Positions 35,758 through 43,752 of a stretch of DNA of 55,551 bases are shown here, piece by piece (position 1 is the stretch's first letter; every line of letters starts with the position of its first letter). The position numbers and the translations under genes were made by a program. The stretch comes from Deltaproteobacteria bacterium (GTDB lineage: Bacteria; UBA10199; SPLOWO2-01-44-7): positions 1 to 55,551 of the forward strand of contig JAHFSU010000011.1 of the NCBI GenBank assembly GCA_023265595.1, given 5' to 3'. The notes below the pieces were generated by a model. The model did not search any database and was not told where the DNA came from. It was given only the letters and a program-made list of their open reading frames with translations.

Positions 35758-36329
35758 AATATTTCCTCTTCAATTTTTTCTCTTAAATCGTGCGGAAGGT
35801 CTTTGGCATTGAGCAATTCTTCAAGCCCTTTCTGCACGGAAGGATCGCCGGCTTTTTGCAGACTGACCAATGTCTCAAAGCGGCTCAATCCCTTGGCCTC
35901 GTTGCCGGGCTCTTTGGCGGCCCGGTCAAAAAATGCGGCCGACTTTTTATAATCCTTTTTACCGCGCCAGCAAGTACCGGCCCCATGCAATGCCAAAACA
36001 CGCCAATACGGATGATGTATCGTTTCAACCAATTTTTCGTACGTTGCGGCACAGGCATCAAAATTCTTGTCGGCCAACTGTTGCGACCCGATATCGGCCA
36101 AAGCCATCGCCGCCGCTTTTTGTCTCGGATAGTCTTGAACCACCTTTTGCAACAAAGCCGGATCTTTTTTGCCTTGGTACAGGGCCGTCAGGGCATCGGT
36201 CTCTTTTTTGTTCTGCCAATAAGTTGCCATAGCCAAAAAGACAAACAGAGCAATCCCGCCGCACAAAACAAAAAGAATCTGTTTTTGACTCCGCGCCACC
36301 CAGTTGAGAAGGTTCTCCCCCAAATTCAT
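35730..36329 (-). CDS. YfgM-like membrane-anchored TPR protein
   Basis: A 199-residue protein with a short cytoplasmic N-terminus (MNLGENLLNWVARSQKQ), one membrane helix (about 18-37) and a periplasmic helical domain with TPR-like repeats (DYPRQKAAAMALADIGSQQL, then ALHGAGTCWRGKKDYKKSAA). The start is set at ATG 36329, because residues further up match no family member. It resembles YfgM, which works with periplasmic chaperones and SecYEG. It overlaps bamB by 28 bases. Confidence 0.75.
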   Translation of the reverse strand: MNLGENLLNWVARSQKQILFVLCGGIALFVFLAMATYWQNKKETDALTALYQGKKDPALLQKVVQDYPRQKAAAMALADIGSQQLADKNFDACAATYEKLVETIHHPYWRVLALHGAGTCWRGKKDYKKSAAFFDRAAKEPGNEAKGLSRFETLVSLQKAGDPSVQKGLEELLNAKDLPHDLREKIEEEILWLELQPAS

Positions 36330-36388
36330 AGGAACCGCCTTGCTAACAAATCTTGCCCACAAGTGCAAGGTTATCGTAGAATAGGTTT

Positions 36389-37207
36389 ATGTGGTTTTGG
36401 CACCGATTGCGTCGTCTTCGATTCAAGTGGCACCGCTTCAACATCTATTTTAGAACGTTGACCGAGGCAAACACGATCGACCGTCTCACCGATTTTACAA
36501 ATTGCAAAAACCCTGTTTTGATTTTGTATGGCTTCGGGGCTACGCGCCGGAGTCTCCATATTCTGGAATCGCGGTTGCGCGAGGATGGTTTCGGTGTTTT
36601 TTCGATCAATTTAGGAGGCCTTTTTGACCTCTTCAACACCGCGCCGATCGACCGCTTGGCCCTTTTGGTGGCGGCCAAAATTGAGAATTTGTGCCGAAGA
36701 TACAAACTTCCCCGTTTCAGTATCATTGGGTATTCCAAAGGGGGATTGATCGGCCGCTATTATTTAACCCATCTTGACGGACAAAAACGGGTTCATACAT
36801 TGATTACACTGGCGACGCCGCATCGTGGCAGTCCGTGGCTGCTTTTAAGTTACCCGCTATTGATCGGCTTTGTGTCGAAAGGGATAAGGCAAATGATTCC
36901 GAAATCGAAATTTCTGCGCCGCCTCTCCAAAAAACATTTTCCGGATGGGGTGTATGTCGCTTCGATCTATTCCGATCGGGATAAAACAACCCCTTCCAAA
37001 TTCTGCCGCCTGCCGGAGCGGTCGGACAAATCGGTCATCACCAATGTCTTGATCCCGCAACTCTATCACTCCGATTTTGTCATCAAGCAGAGGGCCTATC
37101 AGGAGATCCATAAGCATTTGACGGCGGGGATTCAATTCGCAGTGAGGTATCCCCTCCATACAGCCGGCGGGCAGGCGGTTCCTCACGAAGTATCCGGCTC
37201 CTCGTGA
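36389..37207 (+). CDS. Lipase/esterase of the alpha/beta hydrolase fold
   Basis: A 272-residue protein. PVLILYGFGATRRSLHILES (42-61) is the oxyanion region, and the nucleophile is Ser116 in IIGYSKGGLIGRYYL, followed by LATPHRGSPWLLL as in triacylglycerol lipases. The catalytic His is probably in PQLYHSDFVIKQ. No signal peptide is clear; the N-terminus is basic and aromatic. It diverges from the YfgM-like gene with 59 bases between. Confidence 0.8.
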   Translation: MWFWHRLRRLRFKWHRFNIYFRTLTEANTIDRLTDFTNCKNPVLILYGFGATRRSLHILESRLREDGFGVFSINLGGLFDLFNTAPIDRLALLVAAKIENLCRRYKLPRFSIIGYSKGGLIGRYYLTHLDGQKRVHTLITLATPHRGSPWLLLSYPLLIGFVSKGIRQMIPKSKFLRRLSKKHFPDGVYVASIYSDRDKTTPSKFCRLPERSDKSVITNVLIPQLYHSDFVIKQRAYQEIHKHLTAGIQFAVRYPLHTAGGQAVPHEVSGSS

Positions 37208-37215
37208 AAATGCGG

Positions 37216-38031
37216 CTACTTATTGGTCAGAACCTTTTTGTGTTGTGTAAAAGCCACAATCTCGGCGGAAAAAAGAAGGATGTTGGAGACATAATAAAAC
37301 CAAAGGACCAATAAAATGAGGGCGGTGATCGATCCGTAGATCACATTATATTGACTGAAGGCCTTCATCATATACCACCGAAACCAGACGCGGGCGAGAT
37401 AGACACCAAAGGAAAAAAAGAGGCCGCCGACCATCGCATAGCGAAAACGAATTTTATGGTGCGGCACCACCATCACAATCAGGACAAAAGCAAAAAAGGT
37501 GAAAAGAACGAGAAACCCTTTGCCGCGAATGAAGTCTCCCAGCGGAAAATGAAACCCGAATCGGACAAGCCCTTTGGTCAATAGATCGGCGATGGTCGGC
37601 AAAAAGAAGAAAAGCGAAATGACCACAATCATACTGATGGCGATAAAACGGGAATGCAAAAAATTCCGGCTTTTTTCCGTTTCAAAGATGATGTCGAGAG
37701 AACGCTCGATCGCACCAAACAGAAGCGATGCGATAAAAATAAGCATGACAAACCCCAAAACACCGAGGGAATGGCGCTGACCGACAATCTCGCGCAGGTT
37801 GTTCATCAAAAAATCTTTTCCCTGCGGCAACAGGTCGGTAATCACGTTGATGAGCTGCTGATAAATGTCGTTCGAGGACCCCAAAAGAAATCCGGTAATC
37901 GAAACGGCGAGCAAAATCATCGGGACCAATGAGAGAAGCCCGCAAAAAGAGATATGAGTGGCCAGATAGAAGCCATCATGTTTGAAAAAATTGCGGACGA
38001 CCGTTGTGATCGCATTCCGGATCGTTTTCAT
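37216..38031 (-). CDS. YihY/BrkB family membrane protein
   Basis: 271 residues with six membrane segments. HDGFYLATHISFCGLLSLVP near residues 18-37 is the family start, and YGSITALILLVLWFYYVSNI is its conserved fifth helix. The function of the family is unsettled (often mis-named ribonuclease BN). Its ATG overlaps the der stop by 4 bases. Confidence 0.88.
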   Translation of the reverse strand: MKTIRNAITTVVRNFFKHDGFYLATHISFCGLLSLVPMILLAVSITGFLLGSSNDIYQQLINVITDLLPQGKDFLMNNLREIVGQRHSLGVLGFVMLIFIASLLFGAIERSLDIIFETEKSRNFLHSRFIAISMIVVISLFFFLPTIADLLTKGLVRFGFHFPLGDFIRGKGFLVLFTFFAFVLIVMVVPHHKIRFRYAMVGGLFFSFGVYLARVWFRWYMMKAFSQYNVIYGSITALILLVLWFYYVSNILLFSAEIVAFTQHKKVLTNK

Positions 38032-39377
38032 TTTTTCCTCAAGCGAAACGTCAATGCCAGCGGAATTTTAAGCCCCCCCATCGCCATCAGCAATTGTCGC
38101 GCAAGATAGCGGCGATACGAAACCGGTACCCCCTGCGGGTAATTAGTAAAAAAAACAAAATGGGGCGGTTCAACCCCCACCTGCGTTCCGTAAAAAATTT
38201 TGACGTTTTTTCCTTTATACATCGGAAGCGGATGCGAGACGAGTATTTTTTCAAGCCATTCGTTCAAGGCAGATGTCGAGAGTCTTTTTTCCATTGCCGA
38301 TTGAATGGTAAACAAAGTGTCCCAAATGGCTTCGCAATTTTGGCCCGTCTTGGCGGAGACGACCAAAAGCGGCGCCTCACGCAATTCTCCGAATTGCGGC
38401 GTCACATCTTCGACATATTTTTTGAGAGAGGCCTTCATGAGATCCCATTTGTTGACCAAAAAGAGCAGCCCCTTTTTCGCCTCCCAAACGGTATGGGCCA
38501 GTTGCAAATCCTGATGGGTTACACCTTGCGTGGCATCCAAGAGAAGGCAGACCAGTTGGCTGTGATCCATCGCCTTAAGGCTTTTCATCGCGCTGAATTT
38601 TTCAAGACGCGTTTTGGTCGCACTCTTTTTTTTGATGCCGGCCGTGTCGACCAAAACAAGTTTTTTCCCTCCCCTTTCGATCACGACATCAATCGCATCG
38701 CGCGTCGTGCCGGCCTCTTCATGGACAACCACCCTTTCGAGACCGGCCAGTTTATTGATGAAGGTCGATTTGCCGACATTCGGCCGCCCGATAATGGCCA
38801 CTCGTAAAACTCCCTCTCCCTGGATGGGAGAGGGTTGCCTGTCCGCCGGTAGTGTGACGGAGGGTGAGGGTGGCAATTTGCCATAAATGGCCTCCAACAG
38901 ATCCGAGACGCCGCGGCCATGTTCCGCAGAAACGGGATAGAGATTTTTGAGCCCCAGCCGGCTGAATTCAAAAGTCTCTTTTTCGTGGGTTGCTTCATCA
39001 ATTTTGTTGACGCAAAAAAAGACCGGTTTGTTTGATTTGCGAAGTTCACGAACTAACACCTCGTCGACCGCGGTCGGCCCCTCCAGCCCATCCATCAAAC
39101 AGAGAATAAAATCGGCCTCTTCGATTGCCAAAAAGGCCTGACCCCAGACCTTTTTGTCGAGGGGATCTTCGGCCCCCGGAATGAGACCGCCGGTGTCGAC
39201 GACGATAAATTCGCGGCCGCGCCAATCGGCGACACCGTAGTGGCGATCGCGAGTGACTCCGGGTTGATCGTCCACGAGCGCTTTGGCGCTGCCGCCAATG
39301 AGGCGATTGAAAAGCCGCGACTTCCCGACATTCGGCCGGCCGACGATGGCAAGGATGGGGTGAGACATGGGCGGCAT
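38028..39377 (-). CDS. der: Double-Era GTPase, ribosome assembly
   Basis: About 449 residues with two G domains and a C-terminal KH-like domain; acts in 50S assembly. G1 sites are GRPNVGKSRL and GRPNVGKSTF. DTGG and DTAG are the switch II sites, and NKID and NKWD the base-specific sites. The linker between the G domains (PPSPSVTLPADRQPSPIQGE) is encoded by a dispersed repeat (38812-38870). Possible starts are TTG 39386, ATG 39377 and ATG 39368; none has a clear ribosome site. Confidence 0.96.
   Translation of the reverse strand: MPPMSHPILAIVGRPNVGKSRLFNRLIGGSAKALVDDQPGVTRDRHYGVADWRGREFIVVDTGGLIPGAEDPLDKKVWGQAFLAIEEADFILCLMDGLEGPTAVDEVLVRELRKSNKPVFFCVNKIDEATHEKETFEFSRLGLKNLYPVSAEHGRGVSDLLEAIYGKLPPSPSVTLPADRQPSPIQGEGVLRVAIIGRPNVGKSTFINKLAGLERVVVHEEAGTTRDAIDVVIERGGKKLVLVDTAGIKKKSATKTRLEKFSAMKSLKAMDHSQLVCLLLDATQGVTHQDLQLAHTVWEAKKGLLFLVNKWDLMKASLKKYVEDVTPQFGELREAPLLVVSAKTGQNCEAIWDTLFTIQSAMEKRLSTSALNEWLEKILVSHPLPMYKGKNVKIFYGTQVGVEPPHFVFFTNYPQGVPVSYRRYLARQLLMAMGGLKIPLALTFRLRKK
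38812..38870. repeat. Dispersed CCCTCTCCC...GGGTGAGGG repeat inside der
   Basis: The plus strand has CCCTCTCCCTGGATGGGAGA, a short GC-rich middle, then GACGGAGGGTGAGGGTGG. This looks like an intergenic repeat common in many proteobacterial genomes. It sits in frame exactly in the Der linker, adding about 20 Pro/Ser-rich residues. Confidence 0.7.
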
Positions 39378-39429
39378 ACTTGACAAAGATTCTACGAAAA
39401 TGCAAGTTGCCGAAAATTGTTAATAAATC

Positions 39430-39503
39430 GGCTGGGTAGCTCAGTTGGTGAGAGCGAGGGATTCATAACCCCTAGGTCGGCGGTTCGACTCCGCCCCCAG
39501 CCA
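39430..39503 (+). tRNA. tRNA-Met (CAT)
   Basis: Acceptor GGCTGGG pairs with CCCAGCC, D-arm AGCTCAGTTGGTGAGAGC, anticodon CAT in TTCATAA, T-arm GGCGGTTCGACTCCGCC. The G1-C72 pair and general form fit elongator Met; tRNA-Ile2 with lysidine cannot be ruled out. The anticodon stem has A31 opposite C39. CCA is not encoded. Confidence 0.92.
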
Positions 39504-39513
39504 CACTCATAAG

Positions 39514-39530
39514 GTGCCTGGCACTATATG
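39514..39530. repeat. Dispersed palindrome GTGCCTGGCAC-TATATG, copy 2
   Basis: Identical over 17 bases to 11113-11129. It lies 10 bases past the tRNA-Met and contains the stop codon (TAG, 39526-39524) of meaB. Confidence 0.6.
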
Positions 39531-40450
39531 ATGGTTTTTGAAATTTTGGCTAATGCTTCATAAGGGTTGATTTTTTCGGAGCCGACTTTTTCTAAGACCT
39601 CTTCTAATAAATGTTTCAGCTTTTTGTCGGTCGTGAATTTTTTCTCGAATTCTCGTTTGGCCATCTCGCCGCACATCTCCAAAAATTGCGCTTTTCGCAG
39701 GCTTTCTTGATGTCGCGCATGCATCGAATCTTTCACTAAAATTTCGGCATGTTGGCCCACCCTATTCCAAAGCTCTTCAACCCCCATACCTTTATCGGCT
39801 TGTGTCAGAACCACCGGAAGTTGCATATGATACCTGCTACCATATGCAACTTCCTCCAGCATTGTTTTCATCTCCTTGGCGCCGGGGCGATCGGCCTTAT
39901 TGACGACAAAGATATCGGCAATCTCCATGAGACCGGCCTTGAGCGTCTGCACCGCATCACCTGCTTCCGGAACCAAAACCACAACGGTGGTTGTGGCCAA
40001 TCCCATAATGTCGAGTTCAGTTTGGCCCACCCCGACACTCTCTATAATGATCTGATCAAAACCGAACGCGTCGAGGCAGACGGCAATATCGCGCGTCGCC
40101 GCAGAGAGCCCCCCATGTGCGCCACGACTGCCGAGCGAGCGGATGAAAACGCCGTCGTCGGTGGCATGGCGCTGCATTCGGACACGATCGCCCAAAAGGG
40201 CCCCACCCGTAAAAGGGCTGGAGGGGTCGATGGCAATCACCCCCGCCGATTTTTTTAAGCCCCGCAAATGATGGATGAGCTGATCAACTAAGGTCGATTT
40301 GCCGGCCCCCGGAAGGCCGGTGATCCCTAAAATGGGGGCCCCCCTCCTTTGGGAATAGAGTTTTGCCAAAACTTTGAGATAATCCCCCTCTCGATTTTCA
40401 ATCTGGCTGATGGTTTTGGAAAGAGTGCGAAGATTCATGCCGGCATTCAT
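39524..40450 (-). CDS. meaB: MeaB/ArgK-type P-loop GTPase
   Basis: A 308-residue G3E-class GTPase that protects and reloads B12-dependent methylmalonyl-CoA mutase. P-loop GLPGAGKST (45-53), DPSSPFTGGALLGDRVRM, ETVGVGQ-like ESVGVGQTELD and NKAD are all present. No mutase gene is in this window. The start may be ATG 40450 or 40438. The stop codon lies within a dispersed palindrome. Confidence 0.93.
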   Translation of the reverse strand: MNAGMNLRTLSKTISQIENREGDYLKVLAKLYSQRRGAPILGITGLPGAGKSTLVDQLIHHLRGLKKSAGVIAIDPSSPFTGGALLGDRVRMQRHATDDGVFIRSLGSRGAHGGLSAATRDIAVCLDAFGFDQIIIESVGVGQTELDIMGLATTTVVVLVPEAGDAVQTLKAGLMEIADIFVVNKADRPGAKEMKTMLEEVAYGSRYHMQLPVVLTQADKGMGVEELWNRVGQHAEILVKDSMHARHQESLRKAQFLEMCGEMAKREFEKKFTTDKKLKHLLEEVLEKVGSEKINPYEALAKISKTII

Positions 40451-40466
40451 AAGTTATTGAAATTAC

Positions 40467-40518
40467 TGGACTCCGTCTAGAGTTTACCCCGTGCTCTGAC
40501 ACGGGGCCGGAGTGGTGC
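40467..40518. repeat. GC-rich hairpin related to the MITE at 23113
   Basis: GAGTTTACCCC-GTG...CAC-GGGG followed by CCGGAGTGG. It matches the inner hairpin of the 23113-23227 element (GAGTTTACCCCC...GGGGG-CAGGAATG) in layout and partly in sequence, but lacks the outer terminal repeats. Confidence 0.5.
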
Positions 40519-40539
40519 ACACTTTTTTTTTACTCTCAC

Positions 40540-40568
40540 GCAACTCTTGACCCCTACCATGCCGATAA
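40540..40568 (+). promoter_or_regulatory. FliA-like promoter motif, copy C
   Basis: Plus strand GCAACTCTTGACC, then CATGCCGATAA, with TTAGTG shortly after. The gap between the GCAACT and GCCGATAA parts is 2 bases longer than in copies A and B, which weakens the -35 match. It is 40 bases upstream of the glycine-zipper gene. Confidence 0.4.
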
Positions 40569-40607
40569 CTTTAGTGAAAGGGAAGGATTTTTGAAGGAGA
40601 TATAAAT

Positions 40608-40952
40608 ATGTGGGGAGGATTTAAAGTAATTGGTGGAGGAATCGTCGGAGGAGTCGCTGGCTTTCTCGTTGCTGGCCCGGCGGGAGCCGTTATGGGTGCC
40701 GGCATGGGGGCCCAGATGGGTTTGAGCGTCCATCAATATCAAGAGGCAAAAGAGGATGGCAAAAGGGCAAAGGCCGAAGCAACGGCCCTGAACACCAAAC
40801 GGAAAGTTCAAACCGAGGTGTTGGCTAAAAACCAATTTGATTCGGTAACATCGCAATATGCCGCCGCTTCCGTTTATGCCCGAAAAGAAATTTCGGACGA
40901 AAAACGAAAAGCAGAGGCCGATTACAAAAATTATGGGAATCCGGTCGGTTAA
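40608..40952 (+). CDS. Glycine-zipper small protein
   Basis: A 114-residue protein of unknown family. Residues 2-38 (GGFKVIGGGIVGGVAGFLVA, then GPAGAVMGAGMGAQMG) are a glycine zipper with repeated GxxxG, able to pack as paired membrane helices. Residues 45-114 are highly charged and helical (EAKEDGKRAKAEATALNTKR). The ribosome site GAAGGAGA is strong and a FliA-like motif lies upstream. Glycine zippers occur in pore-forming and lipid-binding proteins; the role here is open. The next gene starts 46 bases on. Confidence 0.65.
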   Translation: MWGGFKVIGGGIVGGVAGFLVAGPAGAVMGAGMGAQMGLSVHQYQEAKEDGKRAKAEATALNTKRKVQTEVLAKNQFDSVTSQYAAASVYARKEISDEKRKAEADYKNYGNPVG

Positions 40953-40998
40953 CAATCATTAACAATCCGCCAAAATGGCGGGCAAGGAGGATAAAAAT

Positions 40999-41565
40999 AT
41001 GATAGCAGCAGGAAAAATAGGTACGGATGTAAACTTGGAGGCCAAACTTCCGGATGGAAGCGAACCATTTGATCATCTGGAGCGGATGAACACAGACGAC
41101 AATGTCACCCAGTTAGGCATTGCTCGGGATAACAATAAAACACAGCTAGACATCGCCAAAGACGGCACCAACACCCAACTCATGGCCGCCGGCATCGGTC
41201 AACTTGGGCAGGTCTTCAACAGTCTGTTTCAATGGTTAGGTTTTAAAGAATACCAAGAGACACAAGAAGAGGTCGCTCGAATAAATTCGGCTGGAGCAGT
41301 TGAAATTGCCCAAGAAGCGACAAAATGGAAAGGGTTAGAGACCAAAGTAATGAATCATCAAAACGACCTGTTGCTCGGACCCGGTGGTTATTTAAGAGAG
41401 CGGGACAGAACCCGTGCGCAAGCGGCAGAAAATATCACCCGCGTTCACGAGGATGGAAGAACTGATAGAGCGGCGCTCTCCCGTGCTGACGGCGCCTTTG
41501 AAATGGATTTCAGAGACAACTACGACTACGGCAGGCCGTTCGGTTCCGACGAGAGAAACGGATAA
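40999..41565 (+). CDS. Unknown protein with three TQL repeats
   Basis: 188 residues; ATG at 40999 has an AAGGAGG site, so the in-frame codons from 40975 are not used. Near residues 37-66 a degenerate 10-11-residue unit occurs three times: NVTQLGIARDN, NKTQLDIAKDG, TNTQLMAAGIG. The rest is hydrophilic and helical, ending DYGRPFGSDERNG. I recognise no family. It probably shares a transcript with the glycine-zipper gene. Confidence 0.6.
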   Translation: MIAAGKIGTDVNLEAKLPDGSEPFDHLERMNTDDNVTQLGIARDNNKTQLDIAKDGTNTQLMAAGIGQLGQVFNSLFQWLGFKEYQETQEEVARINSAGAVEIAQEATKWKGLETKVMNHQNDLLLGPGGYLRERDRTRAQAAENITRVHEDGRTDRAALSRADGAFEMDFRDNYDYGRPFGSDERNG

Positions 41566-41575
41566 AAATTTTGTT

Positions 41576-41604
41576 TTGCCATTCAGAAATTGAAATGGTA
41601 GACT
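41576..41604 (+). promoter_or_regulatory. Sigma-70 promoter of hicBA
   Basis: TTGCCA (41576-41581), 17 bases, TAGACT (41599-41604), 6 bases before the hicB ATG. With so short a leader the HicB-HicA complex could easily block it, as is known for this family. Confidence 0.5.
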
Positions 41605-41610
41605 AAGCCC

Positions 41611-41838
41611 ATGAAAAAGTTTCGTTTTCCAGTCGTGATTGAATGGGATGAAGAGAGCAAACTCTATGTAGCCATTATTCCCGGGCTGGCCGGTGGTCAT
41701 ACGCAGGCGGCCACTCTCGACGAATTGCAAAAAAATGTTCAGCAGGTACTGGAACTCTGCATGGAAGAGGCAAAGGCCAGTGGAGAAACTGATTTTCCGG
41801 AATTTGTGGGTGTGCATACCGTTGAGATTGCATCGTGA
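41611..41838 (+). CDS. hicB: HicB-type antitoxin
   Basis: 75 residues: FPVVIEWDEESKLYVAIIPG, then TLDELQKNVQQVLELCMEEA, the partial RNase H-like HicB fold without a C-terminal DNA-binding domain. It neutralises HicA. The last codons overlap the hicA start by 4 bases (GTGA). Confidence 0.88.
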   Translation: MKKFRFPVVIEWDEESKLYVAIIPGLAGGHTQAATLDELQKNVQQVLELCMEEAKASGETDFPEFVGVHTVEIAS

Positions 41839-42068
41839 GCCGCCTCAAAATTGTTACTGCCCATCGTCTCGAAAAACTCATTTTCCATCTCGGGTTTTTT
41901 AGGACACGTCAAAAAGGGTCTCATGTTTTTTATCGCCATGCAGATGGGAGAACCACTACGATTCCCCATCACCCGGGACGGGACATTTCCAAACCTTTGA
42001 TAAGAGAAATTTTAAGGGAAATAAAACTGGATCCGGATGCATACAACAAGTTACTTGAAGAAATTTAG
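41835..42068 (+). CDS. hicA: HicA-type mRNA interferase toxin
   Basis: 77 residues, GTG start overlapping hicB. The double-stranded RNA-binding-like fold has the active-site His30 in TRQKGSHVFYRH, followed by TTIPHHPGRDISKPLIREIL. HicA proteins bind and degrade mRNA. The order antitoxin then toxin is one of the two known for this module. The pair sits between two unknown genes, in a part of the window with accessory character. Confidence 0.88.
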   Translation: MSRLKIVTAHRLEKLIFHLGFFRTRQKGSHVFYRHADGRTTTIPHHPGRDISKPLIREILREIKLDPDAYNKLLEEI

Positions 42069-42094
42069 TAGACGCGCTAAATTTTGAATAAGAT

Positions 42095-42850
42095 ATGGCC
42101 ACACCTGAAAATGTCATGGAATTTATCTGGGTCTCGGTCGATAAAGGGCCGGATGGTTCCGTTCACTACCCAAAAGAATTTATCGATTTCTTGTGGGACT
42201 ACGGTTTTGTCGATACCAAAAAACACTCCAAAGAGATTTGGCGCGCCGCTTTTGAACCGTTCCAACAACCCGACGGTCATTTCAAAATCAACCATGATGA
42301 ATTTTTAACCCTCGGCAAATACCGTTACGAGGGAGAAGTCAAAATCCCCTTCGATCCGATGCGGATCAACGAGGGGAAATATACCGATGAGGGGCTGGGA
42401 CAACTGATTAACGAATCGATCGCCCCCTCTTGCGGTCTCGACGCCCAAAATTTAAACCGGTTTTTCGAAGGGCTCAAAAAAGAATTTCGCCAGTCGGACG
42501 ATCTGATTTTGATCAAGGCCGACGCCAAACAAAAAATCAAAAAAATGCTCGACGAAAATCCGTCGCCGCTCCGCCGTTTGGAGCTCATGTTCGATGGTCT
42601 CCTGAAAAAACAGGGATTCAAGGAAGAAACGAAAGAGACGATGCAAAAAGTGGCCGCCACCGCCACGCCGGAACAGTTGGCGGCCCTGCAAACATCGACT
42701 TTCACTGCCGGCCCCACTAGCCTTGCCGAAGAGCAGGCGGTCAAATTGAAACAGATGTCCAAAGCAAAAGCGCCGCAAGCCCCGTCCCCCGACGATGCCG
42801 GAGAGGCCCTCAAAAAAATCAAGAGATCGAAAAAGGGGTTGAGGGGATAA
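42095..42850 (+). CDS. Unknown 251-residue protein
   Basis: Not recognised. It starts 26 bases past the hicA stop. Residues 1-70 (YPKEFIDFLWDYGFVDTKKH, then EIWRAAFEPFQQPDGHFKIN) are aromatic and globular; residues 100-180 helical and charged; the last 50 residues (KQMSKAKAPQAPSPDDAGEA) are a disordered, basic, Pro/Ala-rich tail. No signal peptide or membrane helix. Coding character is convincing: long frame, proper start and no competing frame. Confidence 0.65.
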   Translation: MATPENVMEFIWVSVDKGPDGSVHYPKEFIDFLWDYGFVDTKKHSKEIWRAAFEPFQQPDGHFKINHDEFLTLGKYRYEGEVKIPFDPMRINEGKYTDEGLGQLINESIAPSCGLDAQNLNRFFEGLKKEFRQSDDLILIKADAKQKIKKMLDENPSPLRRLELMFDGLLKKQGFKEETKETMQKVAATATPEQLAALQTSTFTAGPTSLAEEQAVKLKQMSKAKAPQAPSPDDAGEALKKIKRSKKGLRG

Positions 42851-42854
42851 ATCG

Positions 42855-42899
42855 AGATTGCTTCGCCCCATTCGACAAGCTCATGGGGCTCGCAATGAC
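42855..42899. repeat. Dispersed 45-bp repeat AGATTGCTTCG...CGCAATGAC, copy 1
   Basis: Identical over 45 bases to 44889-44933. Both ends match the arms of 13327-13398, and the middle holds CCCC-ATTCGACAAGCTCAT-GGGG. This copy lies between the 251-residue gene and the LapA-domain stop, touching neither. Confidence 0.85.
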
Positions 42900-42900
42900 A

Positions 42901-43242
42901 TCACGGACTTTTCTTTTCCACGCCGGCCAACTGCCTCGCCACATTCAGCTCCCGTTCCAATTCGCGGATTTTTTTGTTTTTAGCGCGGAGCTCGAACGTT
43001 TTATAAAGAGACGGGAGGGCTTCTATCAACGCAATCGTAATCATCCCGACACAAAAAGTGATGAGCAGAACAAACCCGAGTGGCAGCGGCAAGGATTGAA
43101 AACCGTTCGGCAAAATGACCGGAATGTAAAACTTGAACACAACGGAATAGGCAAAAGTCTGTTTGTCGAGGTTGCAGTAGACGAAATTGAGTAAAGTGAA
43201 AAAGAGCAAGGCCATGATTGTTGCGAAGATTAAGCGTTTCAT
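42901..43242 (-). CDS. LapA-domain (DUF1049) inner-membrane protein
   Basis: 113 residues with two membrane helices (about 5-23 and 55-80) separated by a short loop, then a charged coiled-coil (RAKNKKIRELERELNVARQL). This is the lipopolysaccharide assembly protein A domain layout. It is the last gene of the rpsA-sppA-ihfB-HIT run, and in E. coli-like genomes lapA also lies close to ihfB and rpsA. Confidence 0.8.
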   Translation of the reverse strand: MKRLIFATIMALLFFTLLNFVYCNLDKQTFAYSVVFKFYIPVILPNGFQSLPLPLGFVLLITFCVGMITIALIEALPSLYKTFELRAKNKKIRELERELNVARQLAGVEKKSP

Positions 43243-43251
43243 TATTTCCCC

Positions 43252-43752
43252 CTAGATTTTTTGAAACTGGTCCACAAGACGCCTGTACGTCTCGGATAAA
43301 TATTCGGGCATCGTGCGGGCGCCGCTCAAAACCGGCATGAAATTCGTATCGCCCATCCAACGCGGCACGACATGCCAGTGAAAATGATCGAGAATGCCGC
43401 AACCGCCGATACGCCCCACGTTCAATCCGCAATTAAAACCTTCGGCGCCTAATTTTTCCTTCAAAATGGCGATGCTTTCGACGGTCAGTTCCAAAATTTC
43501 TCCGTAAGAATCTTTCGGCAACTGTTTAAGATCGGCTGTGTGCGTATTTGAAACAATCATGAGATGACCGCATGTATAGGGAAAACGGTTCATCACAATG
43601 TAATTTTGCTTTCCGCGATACAAGACAAGATTTTCCGGACTCGGCGCCCCCCCTTTGAGTTCACAAAAAACACAAGGCCCCTCCCCCGTTTTTTGGCGAT
43701 TGTCCTTGATGTACTCCATCCGCCACGGAGTCCATAAATTATCAGCCGCCAT
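43252..43752 (-). CDS. HIT-family nucleotide hydrolase/phosphorylase
   Basis: A 166-residue histidine-triad protein. The active site is DHFHWHVVPRW and the nucleotide-binding part includes CVFCELKGGAPSPENLVLYR and PYTCGHLMIVSNTHTADL. The length and CxxC pair fit the Ap4A phosphorylase-like branch. It overlaps the ihfB end by 11 bases. Confidence 0.9.
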   Translation of the reverse strand: MAADNLWTPWRMEYIKDNRQKTGEGPCVFCELKGGAPSPENLVLYRGKQNYIVMNRFPYTCGHLMIVSNTHTADLKQLPKDSYGEILELTVESIAILKEKLGAEGFNCGLNVGRIGGCGILDHFHWHVVPRWMGDTNFMPVLSGARTMPEYLSETYRRLVDQFQKI

